From Dama dama (taxonomy: Eukaryota > Chordata > Mammalia > Artiodactyla > Cervidae): a stretch of DNA of 64,000 nt. The notes beneath the pieces were generated by a model. The model searched no databases. It was not told where the DNA came from and saw nothing but the letters and a program-made list of their open reading frames with translations. Positions 45,221 to 55,368 of this stretch are shown in pieces. A program made the translations under genes and the position numbers. Within the stretch, counting starts at the first letter, position 1; each line of letters starts with the position of its first letter. The DNA lies in assembly GCF_033118175.1 (NCBI RefSeq), contig NC_083714.1:12524001-12588000 (forward strand). The letters are read 5' to 3'.

Positions 45221-45780
45221 CTGCAGCCATGAAATTAAGACACTTGCTCCTTGGAAGAAAAACTATGACAAACCTAGACAGCATATTAAAAAGCAGAGAC
45301 GTCACTTTGCCGACAAAGGTCCGTCTAGTCAAATCTGTGGTTTTTCCAGTAGTCATGTGTGGATATGAGAGTTGGAGCATAAAGTAGGCTGAGCACAAAA
45401 GAATTGATGCTTTTGAGCTGTAGTGCTGGAGAAGACTCTTGAGAGTCCCTTGGACTGCAAGGAGATCCAACCAGTCAATCCTAAAGGAGATCTGTTCTGA
45501 ATATTCATTGGAAGGACTGATGCTGAATCTAAAGCTCCAATACTTTGGCTTCCTGATGTGAAGAGCTGACTCATTTGAAAAGACCCTGATGCTGGGAAAG
45601 ATAGAAGGCAGGAGGAAAAGGGGACAGCAGAGGATGAGATGGTTGGATGGTATCACTGACTTAATGGACATGATTTTGAGCAGGCTTTGGGAGATGGTGA
45701 AGGACAGGGAAGCCCAGTGTGCTACAGTCAATGGGATTGCAAAGAGTCCTATACAACTGAGTGGCTGCACAACAACAGTG
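45221..45780 (+). mobile_element. BovB 3' end, sense, with decayed TSD
   Basis: From 'ctgcagccatgaaattaaga' to 'gagtggctgcacaacaacag'. Flanks attgcatatggtca (45207-45220) and attacatatagtca (45781-45794) match at 12 of 14 bases. Only the RT C-terminal codons are included and they are broken. Confidence 0.93.
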
Positions 45781-45890
45781 ATTACATATAGTCATGTTCA
45801 TGGGATCTAAAACATAATGGCCCATGGCTGGCCTTGTGTCAGGAATTATTTGCAGAACCATTTCACTTAGAGAGGACTTTGAATTGTCAC

Positions 45891-46020
45891 GGGACTTCCT
45901 TGGTGGTCCAGTGGTTAAGACTCCATGATCCCAGTGCAGGGGACCTGGGTTTGATCCCTCGTCAGGAGACTAGATTCTGCATGCCACCACTAAAGATCCT
46001 GCTTGCTGCAACTAGATTTG
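45891..46020 (+). mobile_element. CHR-type SINE with short TSD
   Basis: 'gggacttccttggtggtcca' to 'gcttgctgcaactagattt'. ttgtcac stands at 45884-45890 and 46021-46027. Confidence 0.9.
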
Positions 46021-46268
46021 TTGTCACAATGATCAATAATAGTAAAAGATAATCTCTGTGTATATACTACCTTCAAGTAGGGCTATTTAGGCCTAAAAAC
46101 TAGTTTTTAGAAAGGATATCTCCACTGTGTGTATAATTAACTGGATGTAAAATTGATTCAGAGTTGTCTTAATTCTGTGTTTTAGAAAGTTGCTGGTACC
46201 CTAATGTTTGCATTGTGCATATTACTTTTGTGAAAATGGACAAATTTCAGGTCTTCATCTAACAATAT

Positions 46269-46302
46269 TTGCACTCCATTGTATAAATATAATGGAGTGC
46301 AA
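46269..46302. repeat. Perfect inverted repeat, 12-bp arms
   Basis: ttgcactccatt (46269-46280), a 10-nt loop gtataaatat, then the exact reverse complement aatggagtgcaa (46291-46302). Confidence 0.93.
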
Positions 46303-46362
46303 CTTAAATTGGACACTGTCTACCTATTGTTCATTGCCTAGTTTGAACCTCATTGATGTCAT

Positions 46363-46574
46363 GTGTGTTTAGTCGCTCAGTTGTGTTTGACCCTTTGCGA
46401 CTACATGGACTGCAGCCCACCAGGCTCCTCTGTCCATGAGTATTCTCCAGGCAAGAATACTGGAGTGGGTTGCCATGCCTTCCTCCAGGGAATCTTCCCA
46501 ACCCAGGGACTGAACTCAGATCTTCCAAGTTGCAGGTGGATTCTTTACTGACTGAGCCACTAAGGAAGCCACAG
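46363..46574 (-). mobile_element. Bov-tA SINE with 9-bp TSD
   Basis: 'agtcgctcagttgtgtttga' to 'gagccactaaggaagcc'. tgatgtcat is repeated exactly at 46354-46362 and 46575-46583. Confidence 0.95.
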
Positions 46575-46583
46575 TGATGTCAT

Positions 46584-48229
46584 AGAGATAACTAAATTGG
46601 TTTGATTTATCTATACAGGCCTGTGTGTACATTTGCATAGACTGAGTCAGAAATAAAAATGCAAGTCTACATATCATATGTATAAAATTTTTAAAATCTG
46701 TAACCCAAGTTAGCAGAGTGTTACATACTTTATGTTGGTGAATCATTTCGTCAGTAGAAATCATGAAGCAATAGATACACTGTTGATTAACTCCAATTCT
46801 GTTTTTCCTAAAAAAGGCTAAATGTGTGTACAATATAGTTTCTCTGTTATCCAGGGAATATAGGGATGTAATCCTTGGGTCTACAAAGCCATCAAATAAT
46901 GTACAATATTTCACTTATGGGAGCTCCCCAGTTGCATGGAAGATTAACCAGCATTTAATAGGGCTTACTTTGTGTCTCCAATCTAGAATTGATGCAAAAA
47001 ATAGTATATTTTGAATATTTTTTTGACATTTTTTGACAATTTTAGTTGATTTTCACTTTTAATTGTTTTGTAAATTAGTATTTTGCCAGAAACAGGCTAA
47101 AATTATATGCAAAGCACATTAAAATACAATGTTGAATTGTGACCATGCTGTGTTTATTTGTGGTCTATTTTGATATTGGCCGATGCTCAGAAAATAATAA
47201 AAACTCTTCATAAGAATACAAATGGCAACTATTTAAGTCTATGATACTTCTTGTTTTTATAAATTTCAAGCAAAGGCTATATTGAGGTTATATTAATATT
47301 TAAGACTGTGTTTCAACTAAACAGTTATAATACTGGACTCTGTGTGTCGTTTTGTAGAATTTCTCTGCAATTCCAAACAGATCTAGCATTACAGAGAATG
47401 CAAAAAAGATGCTGCTTCAGGGTGTAATAAGACCCATTATTTAATTATTTGAAATTGCTATTCTAGAAAAAATTTTTGCTCTGACACATGGATTTCCTTA
47501 TAGGTCAACATTTTATATAAACAAGCCTTGTGGCAAATGGGTGATAGGAAGGGCACAGGAGAAGAGAAGATCCATAAGTAAAGTTATAGTCAGCTACAGT
47601 TACTACAAGGGACAGTAAGTAAGAGGACATCTGGTTCTGTTGTGTGTTTTTTTTTTTTTTTGAGATGCTTAAATCTTTTATAGATAAGATAATATTTCAT
47701 GTTTTAATACATTTATGCTGCTTCCTTAATTTGTATTTCAGCATCCTATAAGCAGTTACTTCCACAAGGACGTTTTCTGTTGTTACAAAGTGCTCATGTT
47801 TTTTTTCAGATGCGTTAAATGCAGTATTCATAGATTAAATAATGTACAAGAGGTTTATGTGGACATGACTGTTTTTACAAATAAGCAATCATAGATTGAT
47901 TCACTCACATGTTCTCAAAATGCCTCAAATGTATTAAGATATATGAGTAGCAGATTCTATACTGCAGAAATAGTGCCAGTTTTGTAACTATTGTTACATA
48001 TAAAAAAATTAAGCTTTTTCATCCTCCCATTCTCTCTACCCTCATGATTAAACTTAGTATCTTTGGGGATGAGAACTTACTTAGATAGATGTACACTTGA
48101 TGTTTTCAGCCTCTGGGTTAGAGCAGGATGCATAAAACACAGTTATGAATATTGAAAAAAATAATAAAGGTATAAAGAATCATTCTACTTCATCTTTTAA
48201 GGCCTACTTTATATCTTCAGTTAGTTGCT
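46584..48229. other. Intron, nothing recognised
   Basis: The longest quiet stretch in the second half. It has a poly(T) run near 47647-47661 and no recognised family, exon or RNA gene. Confidence 0.45.
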
Positions 48230-49710
48230 GTGATTGTGGTAATGGATGAGCTACAAACACATGGATCAATGAAACGGAAGAGAGAATCAAGAAATAGACC
48301 TACATAAATATGCCTGCCTAATTTGTGAGAAAGGAGCAAAAGAAATTTGATGGAGTAAGGATAACTTTTTCACAAATGATGCTGAAGCAATTGAACATCC
48401 ATAGACAAAAAGGTGCAACTTGACTCAAACCTCACATCTTTAAAAGAATTAGCTCAGGATGGATCATGAATTTAAATGTAAAAATGAAACTTTAAAACTT
48501 TTAGAAAAAATGTGAGAAAATCCTCCATAGCTAGAGCTAGACCAAGAATTCTTACACTTGATACCCAATGCCTAATTCAAGAGAGGAAATGCTGAAGAAC
48601 TTAGTTCAGTTCAGTCGCTCAGTCATGTCTCTTTGCGACCCCATGGACTGCAGCATGCCAGGCTTCCCTGTCCATCACCAACTCCCAGAGTTTACTCAAA
48701 CTCATGTCCATTAAGTCAGTGATGCCATCCAATCATCTCTTCCTCTCTTGTCCCCTTCTGTTCCCACCTTCAGTCTTTCCCAGCATGAGGGTCTTTTCTA
48801 ATAAGTCAGTTCTTTGCATCAGGTGGCCAAAGTATTGGAGTTTCAGCTTCAACATCAGTCCTTCCAATGAATATTCAGGACTGATTTCCTTTAGGATGGG
48901 TTGGTTGGATCTCCTTATAGTCCAAGGGACTCTCAAGAGTATTCTGCAACACCTCAGTTCGAAAGCATCAATTCTTTGACGCTCAGCTTTCTTTATAGTC
49001 CAACTCTCACATCCATACATGACTACTGGAAAAACCATAGCTTTGACTAGATGGACCTTTGTTGGCAAAGTAATGTCTCTGCTTTTTAATATGCTGTCTA
49101 GATTGGTCATAACTTTTCTTCCAAGGAGCAAGCATCTTTTAATTGCATGGGTGCAGCAGTGATTTTGGAGCCCCCCCACCAAATAAATTCTGTCACTATT
49201 TCCACTGTTTCCCCATCCATTTGCCATGAAGTGATGGGACCAAATGCCATGATCTTAGTTTTCTGAATGTTGAGCTTTAAGCCAACTTTTTCACTCTCCT
49301 CTTTCACTTTCATCAAGAGGCCCTTCAGTTCTTCACTTTCTGCCAAAAGGTTGGTGTCATCTGCATATCTGAGGTTATTGATATTTCTCCCGGCAATCTT
49401 GATTCCAGCTTGTGCTTCATCCAGTCCAGCATTTCTCATGATGTACTCTGCATATAAGTTAAATAAGCAGGGTGAAAATATACAGCCTTGATGTAGTCCC
49501 GATTTGGAATCAGTCTGTTGTTCCATTGTCAGTTCTAACTGTTGCTTCTTGACCTGCATACAGATTCCTCAGGAGACATGTCAGGTGGTCTGGTATTCCC
49601 ACCTCTTGAAGAATTTTCCACAGTTAATTGTGATCCACACAGTCAAAGGCTTTGACATAGTCAATAAAGCAGAAGTAAATGTTTTTCTTGAACTCTCTTG
49701 CTTTTTCTAT

Positions 49711-50238
49711 TGCCGGAGCCTGCCGGCAAACGAACTGGTCAAGAATGCAATTACCAGAGTACCTAGGAAAAATAAGACTCAGAAAGAGAAAGATGGGGTT
49801 GAGAGGGACGGAGTCCGCTTGCGTCTGACTCCGCCAACTTTATTGAAGAATACCACGCCTATATATACACACTAACAGGAGTTACTAAGAATAGATCGAG
49901 GGTTTGCATACGTGCAGAGCTACAGATGTTTTAAATTCCCACACTCAAGATCAGTAAAGCGTTAATTACCCTAGCGCCCAACATGATTAAGATCGATAGA
50001 ACATTAGATAGAAAACAGGCTTCATCAATAGAACATTATTTAGATGGAAAACAGGTTTCGAGCATGATGAGTTTATCAGCACCAGAAAAACAGGCAAAAA
50101 GGTCACCAGTGTGTTTTTTCCCTGAAGGAGACAAATGCCAGTCTATACTTTAACAAGAAGGGGTGGCAGGACAAAGAGAGACCCTTTGTTCTCTCTTAGG
50201 GCCGTAAGGGGCCTGTACGTTCAGGCCGGCTCCCTGCA
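49711..50238 (-). mobile_element. Solo LTR of an endogenous retrovirus in BovB
   Basis: A 528-bp block bounded by TG (49711) and CA (50238), with related inverted ends (TGCCGGAGCC / GGCTCCCTGCA), splits BovB. ttctat is duplicated at 49705-49710 and 50239-50244; a 6-bp duplication is typical of class II (ERVK-like) elements. On the minus strand a TATATATAGG lies at 49867-49858 and AATAAA at 49844-49839, so the LTR reads leftwards, opposite to COL4A5. Its GC content and CpGs are above those of the surroundings. No gag, pol or env is present. Confidence 0.92.
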
Positions 50239-51430
50239 TTCTATGATCCAGCAGATGTTGGCAATTTGATCTCTGGTTCCTCTGCCTTTTCTAAATCCAG
50301 CTTGAACATCTGGAACTTCACAGTTCACATACTGTTGAAGCCTGGCTTGGAGAATTTTGAGCATTACTTTGCTAGTGTGTGAGATGGGTGCAATTGTGCA
50401 GTAGTTCGAGCATTCTGTGGCATTACCTTCCTTTGGGATTGAAATGAAAACTGACCTTTTCCAGTCCTGTGGCCATGGCTAAGTTTTCCAAATTTGCTGG
50501 CATTACTGAGTGCAGCACTTTCACAGAATCATCTTTTAGGATTTGAAATAGCTCAGCTGGAATTCCATCGCCTCCACTAGCTTTGTTCATAGTGATGCTT
50601 CCTAAGGCCCACTTGACTTCACATCCCAGGATGTCTGGCTCTAGGTGAATGATCACACCATTGTGATTATCTGGGTCATGAAGATCTTTTTTGCATAGTT
50701 CTGCTGTGTTTTCTTGCCACCTCTTCTTAATATCTTCTGCTTCTGTTCAGTCCATACCAGTTCTGTCCTTTATTGAGCCCATCTTTGCATGAAATGTTCC
50801 CTTGGTATCTCTGATTTTCTTGAAGAGATCTCTAGTCTTTCCCATTCTATTGTTTTCCTCTATTTCTTTGCACTGATCACTGAGGAAAGCTTTCTTATCT
50901 TTCCTTGCTATTCTTTGGAACTCTGCATTCAAATGGGTATACCTTTACTCTCCTTTGCCTTTCACTTCTCTTCTTTTCATAGCTGTTTGTAAGGCCTCAG
51001 ACAACCATTTTGCCTTTTTGCATTTTTTTTCCTTGGGGATGGCCTTGTTCACTGCCTCCTGTACAATGTCACGAGCCTCCATCCATAGTTCTTCAGGCAT
51101 TCTGTCTATGAGATCTAATCCCTTGAATCTATTTGTCACTTCCAGTGTATAGTCCTAAGGGATTTGATTTAGGTCATACCTGAATGGTCTAGTGGTTTTC
51201 CCTACTCTCTTCAATTTAAGTCTGAATTTGGCAATAAGGAGTTCATGATCTGAGCCACAGTCAGCTCCTGGTCTTGTTTCTACTGACTGTATAGAGCTTC
51301 TCCATCTTTGGCTGCAAGGAGTATAATCAGTCTGGTTTCAGTATTGACCATTTGGTGATGTCCATGTGTAGAGTCTTCTCTTGTGTTGTTGGAAGAGGAT
51401 GTTTGCTCTGACCGGTGCGTTCTCTGGCTT

Positions 51431-51993
51431 CCATAAGCCTCTTATCCTTCTTCCTCAGAGGGCAGACAGACTGAAAACCACAATCACAGAAAACTAACCA
51501 ATCTGATCACCCGGCAGCCTTGTCTAACTCAATGAAACTATGAGCCATGCCGTGTAGGGCCACCCAAGACGGAGGGGTCATGGTGGAGAGTTCTGACAAA
51601 ATATGGTCCACTGGAGAAGGGAAGGGCAAACCACTTCAGTATTGTTGCCTTGGGAACCCCATGAACAGTATGAAAAGGGAAAAAGATAGGACACTGAAAG
51701 ATGAACTCCCCAGGTCAGTAGGTGCCCAATATGCTACTGGAGATCAATGGAGAAATAACTCCAGAAAGACTGAAGAGACGGAGCCAAAGCAAAAGCAACC
51801 CCTAGGTGTGGGTGTGACTGGAGATGGAAGTAAAGTCTGATGCTGTAAAGAGCAACATTGCATAGGAACCTGGAATGTTAGATCCATGAATCAAGGCAAA
51901 TTGGAAATGGTCAAACAGGAGATGACAAGAGTGAATGTCAAAATTTTAGGAATCAGCGAACTAAAATGGACTGGAATTGGTGAATTTAACTCA
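51431..51993 (+). mobile_element. BovB 5' segment, inverted part of the 48.6-52.0 kb copy
   Basis: Plus-strand BovB 5' leader and first codons: 'gtccactggagaagggaagg', 'aggacactgaaagatgaact', 'aggaacctggaatgttagat', ending at 'gtgaatttaactca'. Relative to consensus, the stretch between its inner end and 51427 is missing (roughly 400-500 bases). Confidence 0.9.
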
Positions 51994-53537
51994 GAAGAAC
52001 TGAACGTCACCTAAATTTCAAATGTTTGTTCTGTGAAAGCCTTTATTAAAAGGATGAAAATACAAGCTATAGCCTAGGCAAAACATATATCCAGCAAAGG
52101 ATTAGTATTTGAAATATATTAAAAACTCTCAAAACTTATCATTAATAACCAAGACTCCTATTAGAAAATGGGTAAAAGACATGGACATACATCTTACATG
52201 AAAGGATATACAAATGACAAGCACATGAAATTATGTTCAACATCTTGAGCCATTAGGGAAATGCAAATTAAAAACAATCAGAATGTTTAAAATAAAAAAT
52301 ACTGACAACACCAAAAGCTGACAAACTGACTCATTTGTACATTATTTCTCCTTTGTAGAGGTATTTCATTATGGTTTTAGTTTTCATTTTCCTATTGGTT
52401 CATCATTGAATATTTTTCACATGCTTCTCTATATAACTTCTTTTGTGAAGTATCTGTTCAAGTCCTTTGGCCATTTTTAATTTTGACTGTTATTTACTTG
52501 CTATTCCGTTTTTTCAGATTCCTTTATATTCTTGGCATACAAGTCTTTTTATTACTATGTGATTCACAAAATTTCTTCCTACAGAAAATTCTGTAAGTTT
52601 TCATTCACTTAAGAGTGTTTTTTACAGTTCAAAAATTTTAATTTTGGTGAAGTACAATTAGCCCTTTTCCTCTTCTGTGAAATGTGCTTTCTTTGTCATA
52701 TCTCTACGAATTTCTATATGTGTGTGAGAGACAGATTTTATTGTTGAAGAGTTTTTTTTGCCTAAAGAATATTTTCTCCTATATTTTCTTATAAAAGTTT
52801 TATAGTCTTTTAAAGTTTACATTTAGATGTCTCTTCCATTTTGTGTTAATTTTAGTGTAAGGTGTGAAATATCATTTAAAGTTTATGCTTTTGTATATGA
52901 ATTACCAATTGTTTGAATATCATTTGTTTAAAAGGCTACCCTTTCTCCGTTGAATTGCTTTTGTACTTTCATTGAAAATCACTTGACCATGTTTGTGTGG
53001 TTTTATTTCCTGACTACTTTTTTTTTTACACTGATCTATGTGTGTATTCTTTCATCTATACCACTCTGTTGATTACTGTAGCTTTGTTGTTAAAAGTCTT
53101 AAAATCTGCAGTGGGTTTCTTCCTAATTTATTGTACTTAAATGTTTCGGCTAATCTACTTTATTTTTCCACATACATTTTAATACTAGCCTTCCTAGATC
53201 TACAAAATTTTCTGCTACGACTTGTATTGGAATTACACTGAATGTATATATCATTTTGGATAGAATTGATGCCTTTACTGTGTTTCATCTTCCAATCAAC
53301 AAATATAGTTTGTGTCTCCATTTGCTTATATCATCTTTAATTTCTCTTATGAATGTTTTGTGATAAAAATATTTAAAAAGCCTGTAGTTCTGTTCATAAT
53401 TTTAAAAATTTGTACCAAAATATTTTATTTGTTGGAGTTTTTAATGATATTTCTTTTTTAGTTTCAGTTTTCAATTACATTGCTAGTATATAAAATACAA
53501 TTGATATTTTCTATCTTTTTTCCATGTATTGATTTGC

Positions 53538-53559
53538 ATTAATTAATTAATTAATTAAA
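53538..53559. repeat. (TTAA)n microsatellite
   Basis: Five AATT/TTAA units in a row, self-complementary on both strands. Confidence 0.9.
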
Positions 53560-53596
53560 GCTGATCATTGCAGTTCTCGTCTATGGTACAACCTTG

Positions 53597-53810
53597 TGTG
53601 TGCTATGCTCAGTCGTGTCTAGCGCTTTGCAATTCCATGGATTGTAGCCGGTTAGGCTCCTCTGTCCATGGAATTTTCCAGGCAAGAATACTGGAGTGAG
53701 TTGCCATTTCCTACTCCAGAGGATCTTTCCGACCTAGGAACCAAATCCACGTCTCTCGTCTCCTGAATTTGCAGGCAGATTCTTTATCACTGTGCCATAT
53801 GGGAAGCTGA
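53597..53810 (-). mobile_element. Bov-tA SINE with 11-bp TSD
   Basis: 'tgtgctatgctcagtcgtgt' to 'ctgtgccatatgggaagctga'-like end. gtacaaccttg is repeated exactly at 53586-53596 and 53811-53821. Confidence 0.95.
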
Positions 53811-54862
53811 GTACAACCTTGGTAGATTCAACTATTGGTACAGCTTCAGTAGTTTCAGTTATTAGTTATATGAGGTGTTCTGTTAATTTCCCAGGGCTTT
53901 TTTACTAGACATTTCTCTTATATTTCTAACTCATTAGGTTTTTATTGTGAATAAGTATTTTATTTTGTTAAATGCTTTTACTCAATGAAGTTTTTATTCT
54001 TTAAATTGTTAATATGCAGGATTACATTGATTGATTTTCAAATATTGAAGTACTTCATGCGTTCCTTAAACATATCCCATTTGGTCACAATATATTATTA
54101 TTTATGTATATTGCTGGCTTCCATCTGCTAATTTCCTGTTGAGAATTTTTTCATTTGTGTTGATAAGGGGTATTGGGTTGTAATGTTGTTCCTTTTGTAC
54201 TGTCTAAATATGTTTTTGATGTTATAATAATGCTGGTCTTATAAAATAAGTTGGAAAGTGTTCCATCTTCTACTTTCCAGTAGAGATTATATAGAATTGG
54301 TATTATTGCTTCTTTGAATGTTTGTAGAATTTGCCAATGAAATCATCTGGGCTTAAATATTTTTTCTGAAGGTCTTTAACAATGAATTCCATTTCCTTAA
54401 TAGTTACAAGACAATTCAAATTATCTGTTTCATTTGAGGTGAGTTTTGTAATTTGTAGATCTTTAGGAATTGGTTCATTTCATCTAAGTTGTCAAATTTA
54501 TGAGTATAGAGTTGTTTGTAGTATTCCTTTATTGTCATTTCAAGAGCTCTTGAATACTAGTGAGGCCTCCTCTTTTATTTCTGCTATTGATACTTTAGGT
54601 GTATTTTTTACTTTAGTCAGCCTGGCTAGAGAGCCTATCAATTATATTGATACCTTTTGTTTTCAATGATTTTCTCTATTGTTTTTCTGCTTTCAGTTTT
54701 ACTGATTTCTTTAGATTTCTAACTGCTTTCTTTGGTTTTATTTTGCATTTTCCTTTCTGATTTCTTAAAGTATAAACTTAGATTATTGATTTGAGAACTT
54801 TTATTCTGATATAGGTATTTATTCCTATAAATTTCCCTTTAAGAACTGTTTTAGCTATACGC

Positions 54863-54979
54863 TGTGGCAACCCACTCCAGTATACTTGCCTGGAAAATCC
54901 CATGGAAGGAGGAACCTGGTAGGCTACAGTCCATGGGTCGCAAGGAGTCAGACAGACTGAGCGACTTCACTTTCACTTT
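54863..54979 (+). mobile_element. Bov-tA SINE missing its tRNA head
   Basis: 'gtggcaacccactccagtat' to 'gcgacttcactttcacttt'. The tRNA-like 5' half is absent, so the polymerase III promoter is lost. Confidence 0.9.
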
Positions 54980-54990
54980 CACCCATTTTT

Positions 54991-55368
54991 TAAAACTGAA
55001 GTATAGTTGATTTACAATATTAGTTTCAGGTGTACAGTGTAGTGATTCAGTATTTTTTCAGATTGTACTCCATTATAGGTTATTAGAAGGTAATAACTAT
55101 AATTCCAAGTGCTCTACAGTATAGCATTGTTATTTTATACATAATAGCTTGTATCTTTTAATTTCGTACCTCTTAATTGTCCCCCCCACCTCCCTTTGGT
55201 AACCACAAGTTTGATTTCTATATCTGTGAGTCTGTTTCTGACATTCATTTGTATTTTTTTAGGTTCCACATATAAGTGATATCATACACTATTTGCCTAT
55301 CTTTATGTGACTTATTTCACTAAGCATAATATTCTCTATGTCCATCCACAATGCTGCAAATTGTATGC
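54991..55368 (-). mobile_element. Artiodactyl L1 3' end with 11-bp TSD
   Basis: 'gaagtatagttgatttacaa' (3' end) to 'catccacaatgctgcaaatt'. cacccattttt lies at 54980-54990 and 55369-55379; beyond the right copy, antisense old L1 resumes with 'gacacgttgttttcattttt'. Confidence 0.88.

Larger units (their letters stand above)
48602..51993 (-). mobile_element. Long BovB LINE with inverted 5' segment
   Basis: Antisense BovB from its tail (48602, 'tagttcagttcagtcgctca') to about 51427, interrupted by an LTR at 49711-50238. From about 51431 to 51993 the 5' part of BovB follows in the opposite (plus) orientation, with 'agagggcagacagactgaaa' and 'gccgtgtagggccacccaag'. gaagaact lies on both sides of the whole unit (48594-48601 and 51994-52001), consistent with one insertion. 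Minus-strand coding pieces are 48733-49227 (C-terminal), 49107-49559 (with NNLRYADDTNLL), 50423-50656 (GGDGIPAELFQ) and 50747-51139. All are broken. Confidence 0.93.
48230..52315 (+). mobile_element. Old sense L1 ORF2 fragment split by BovB
   Basis: Sense L1 ORF2 sequence lies at 48230-48601 ('gaattagctcaggatggatc') and 52002-52315 ('gttctgtgaaagcctttatt', then aaaaggatgaaaat). The two parts are consecutive in L1, so BovB inserted between them. Its right end meets an antisense L1 tail-to-tail near 52320. Confidence 0.78.

Noticed and set aside
49711..50238. Provirus with coding genes
   Set aside because: Only a 528-bp LTR lies between the two 6-bp duplications; no internal retroviral sequence is present.
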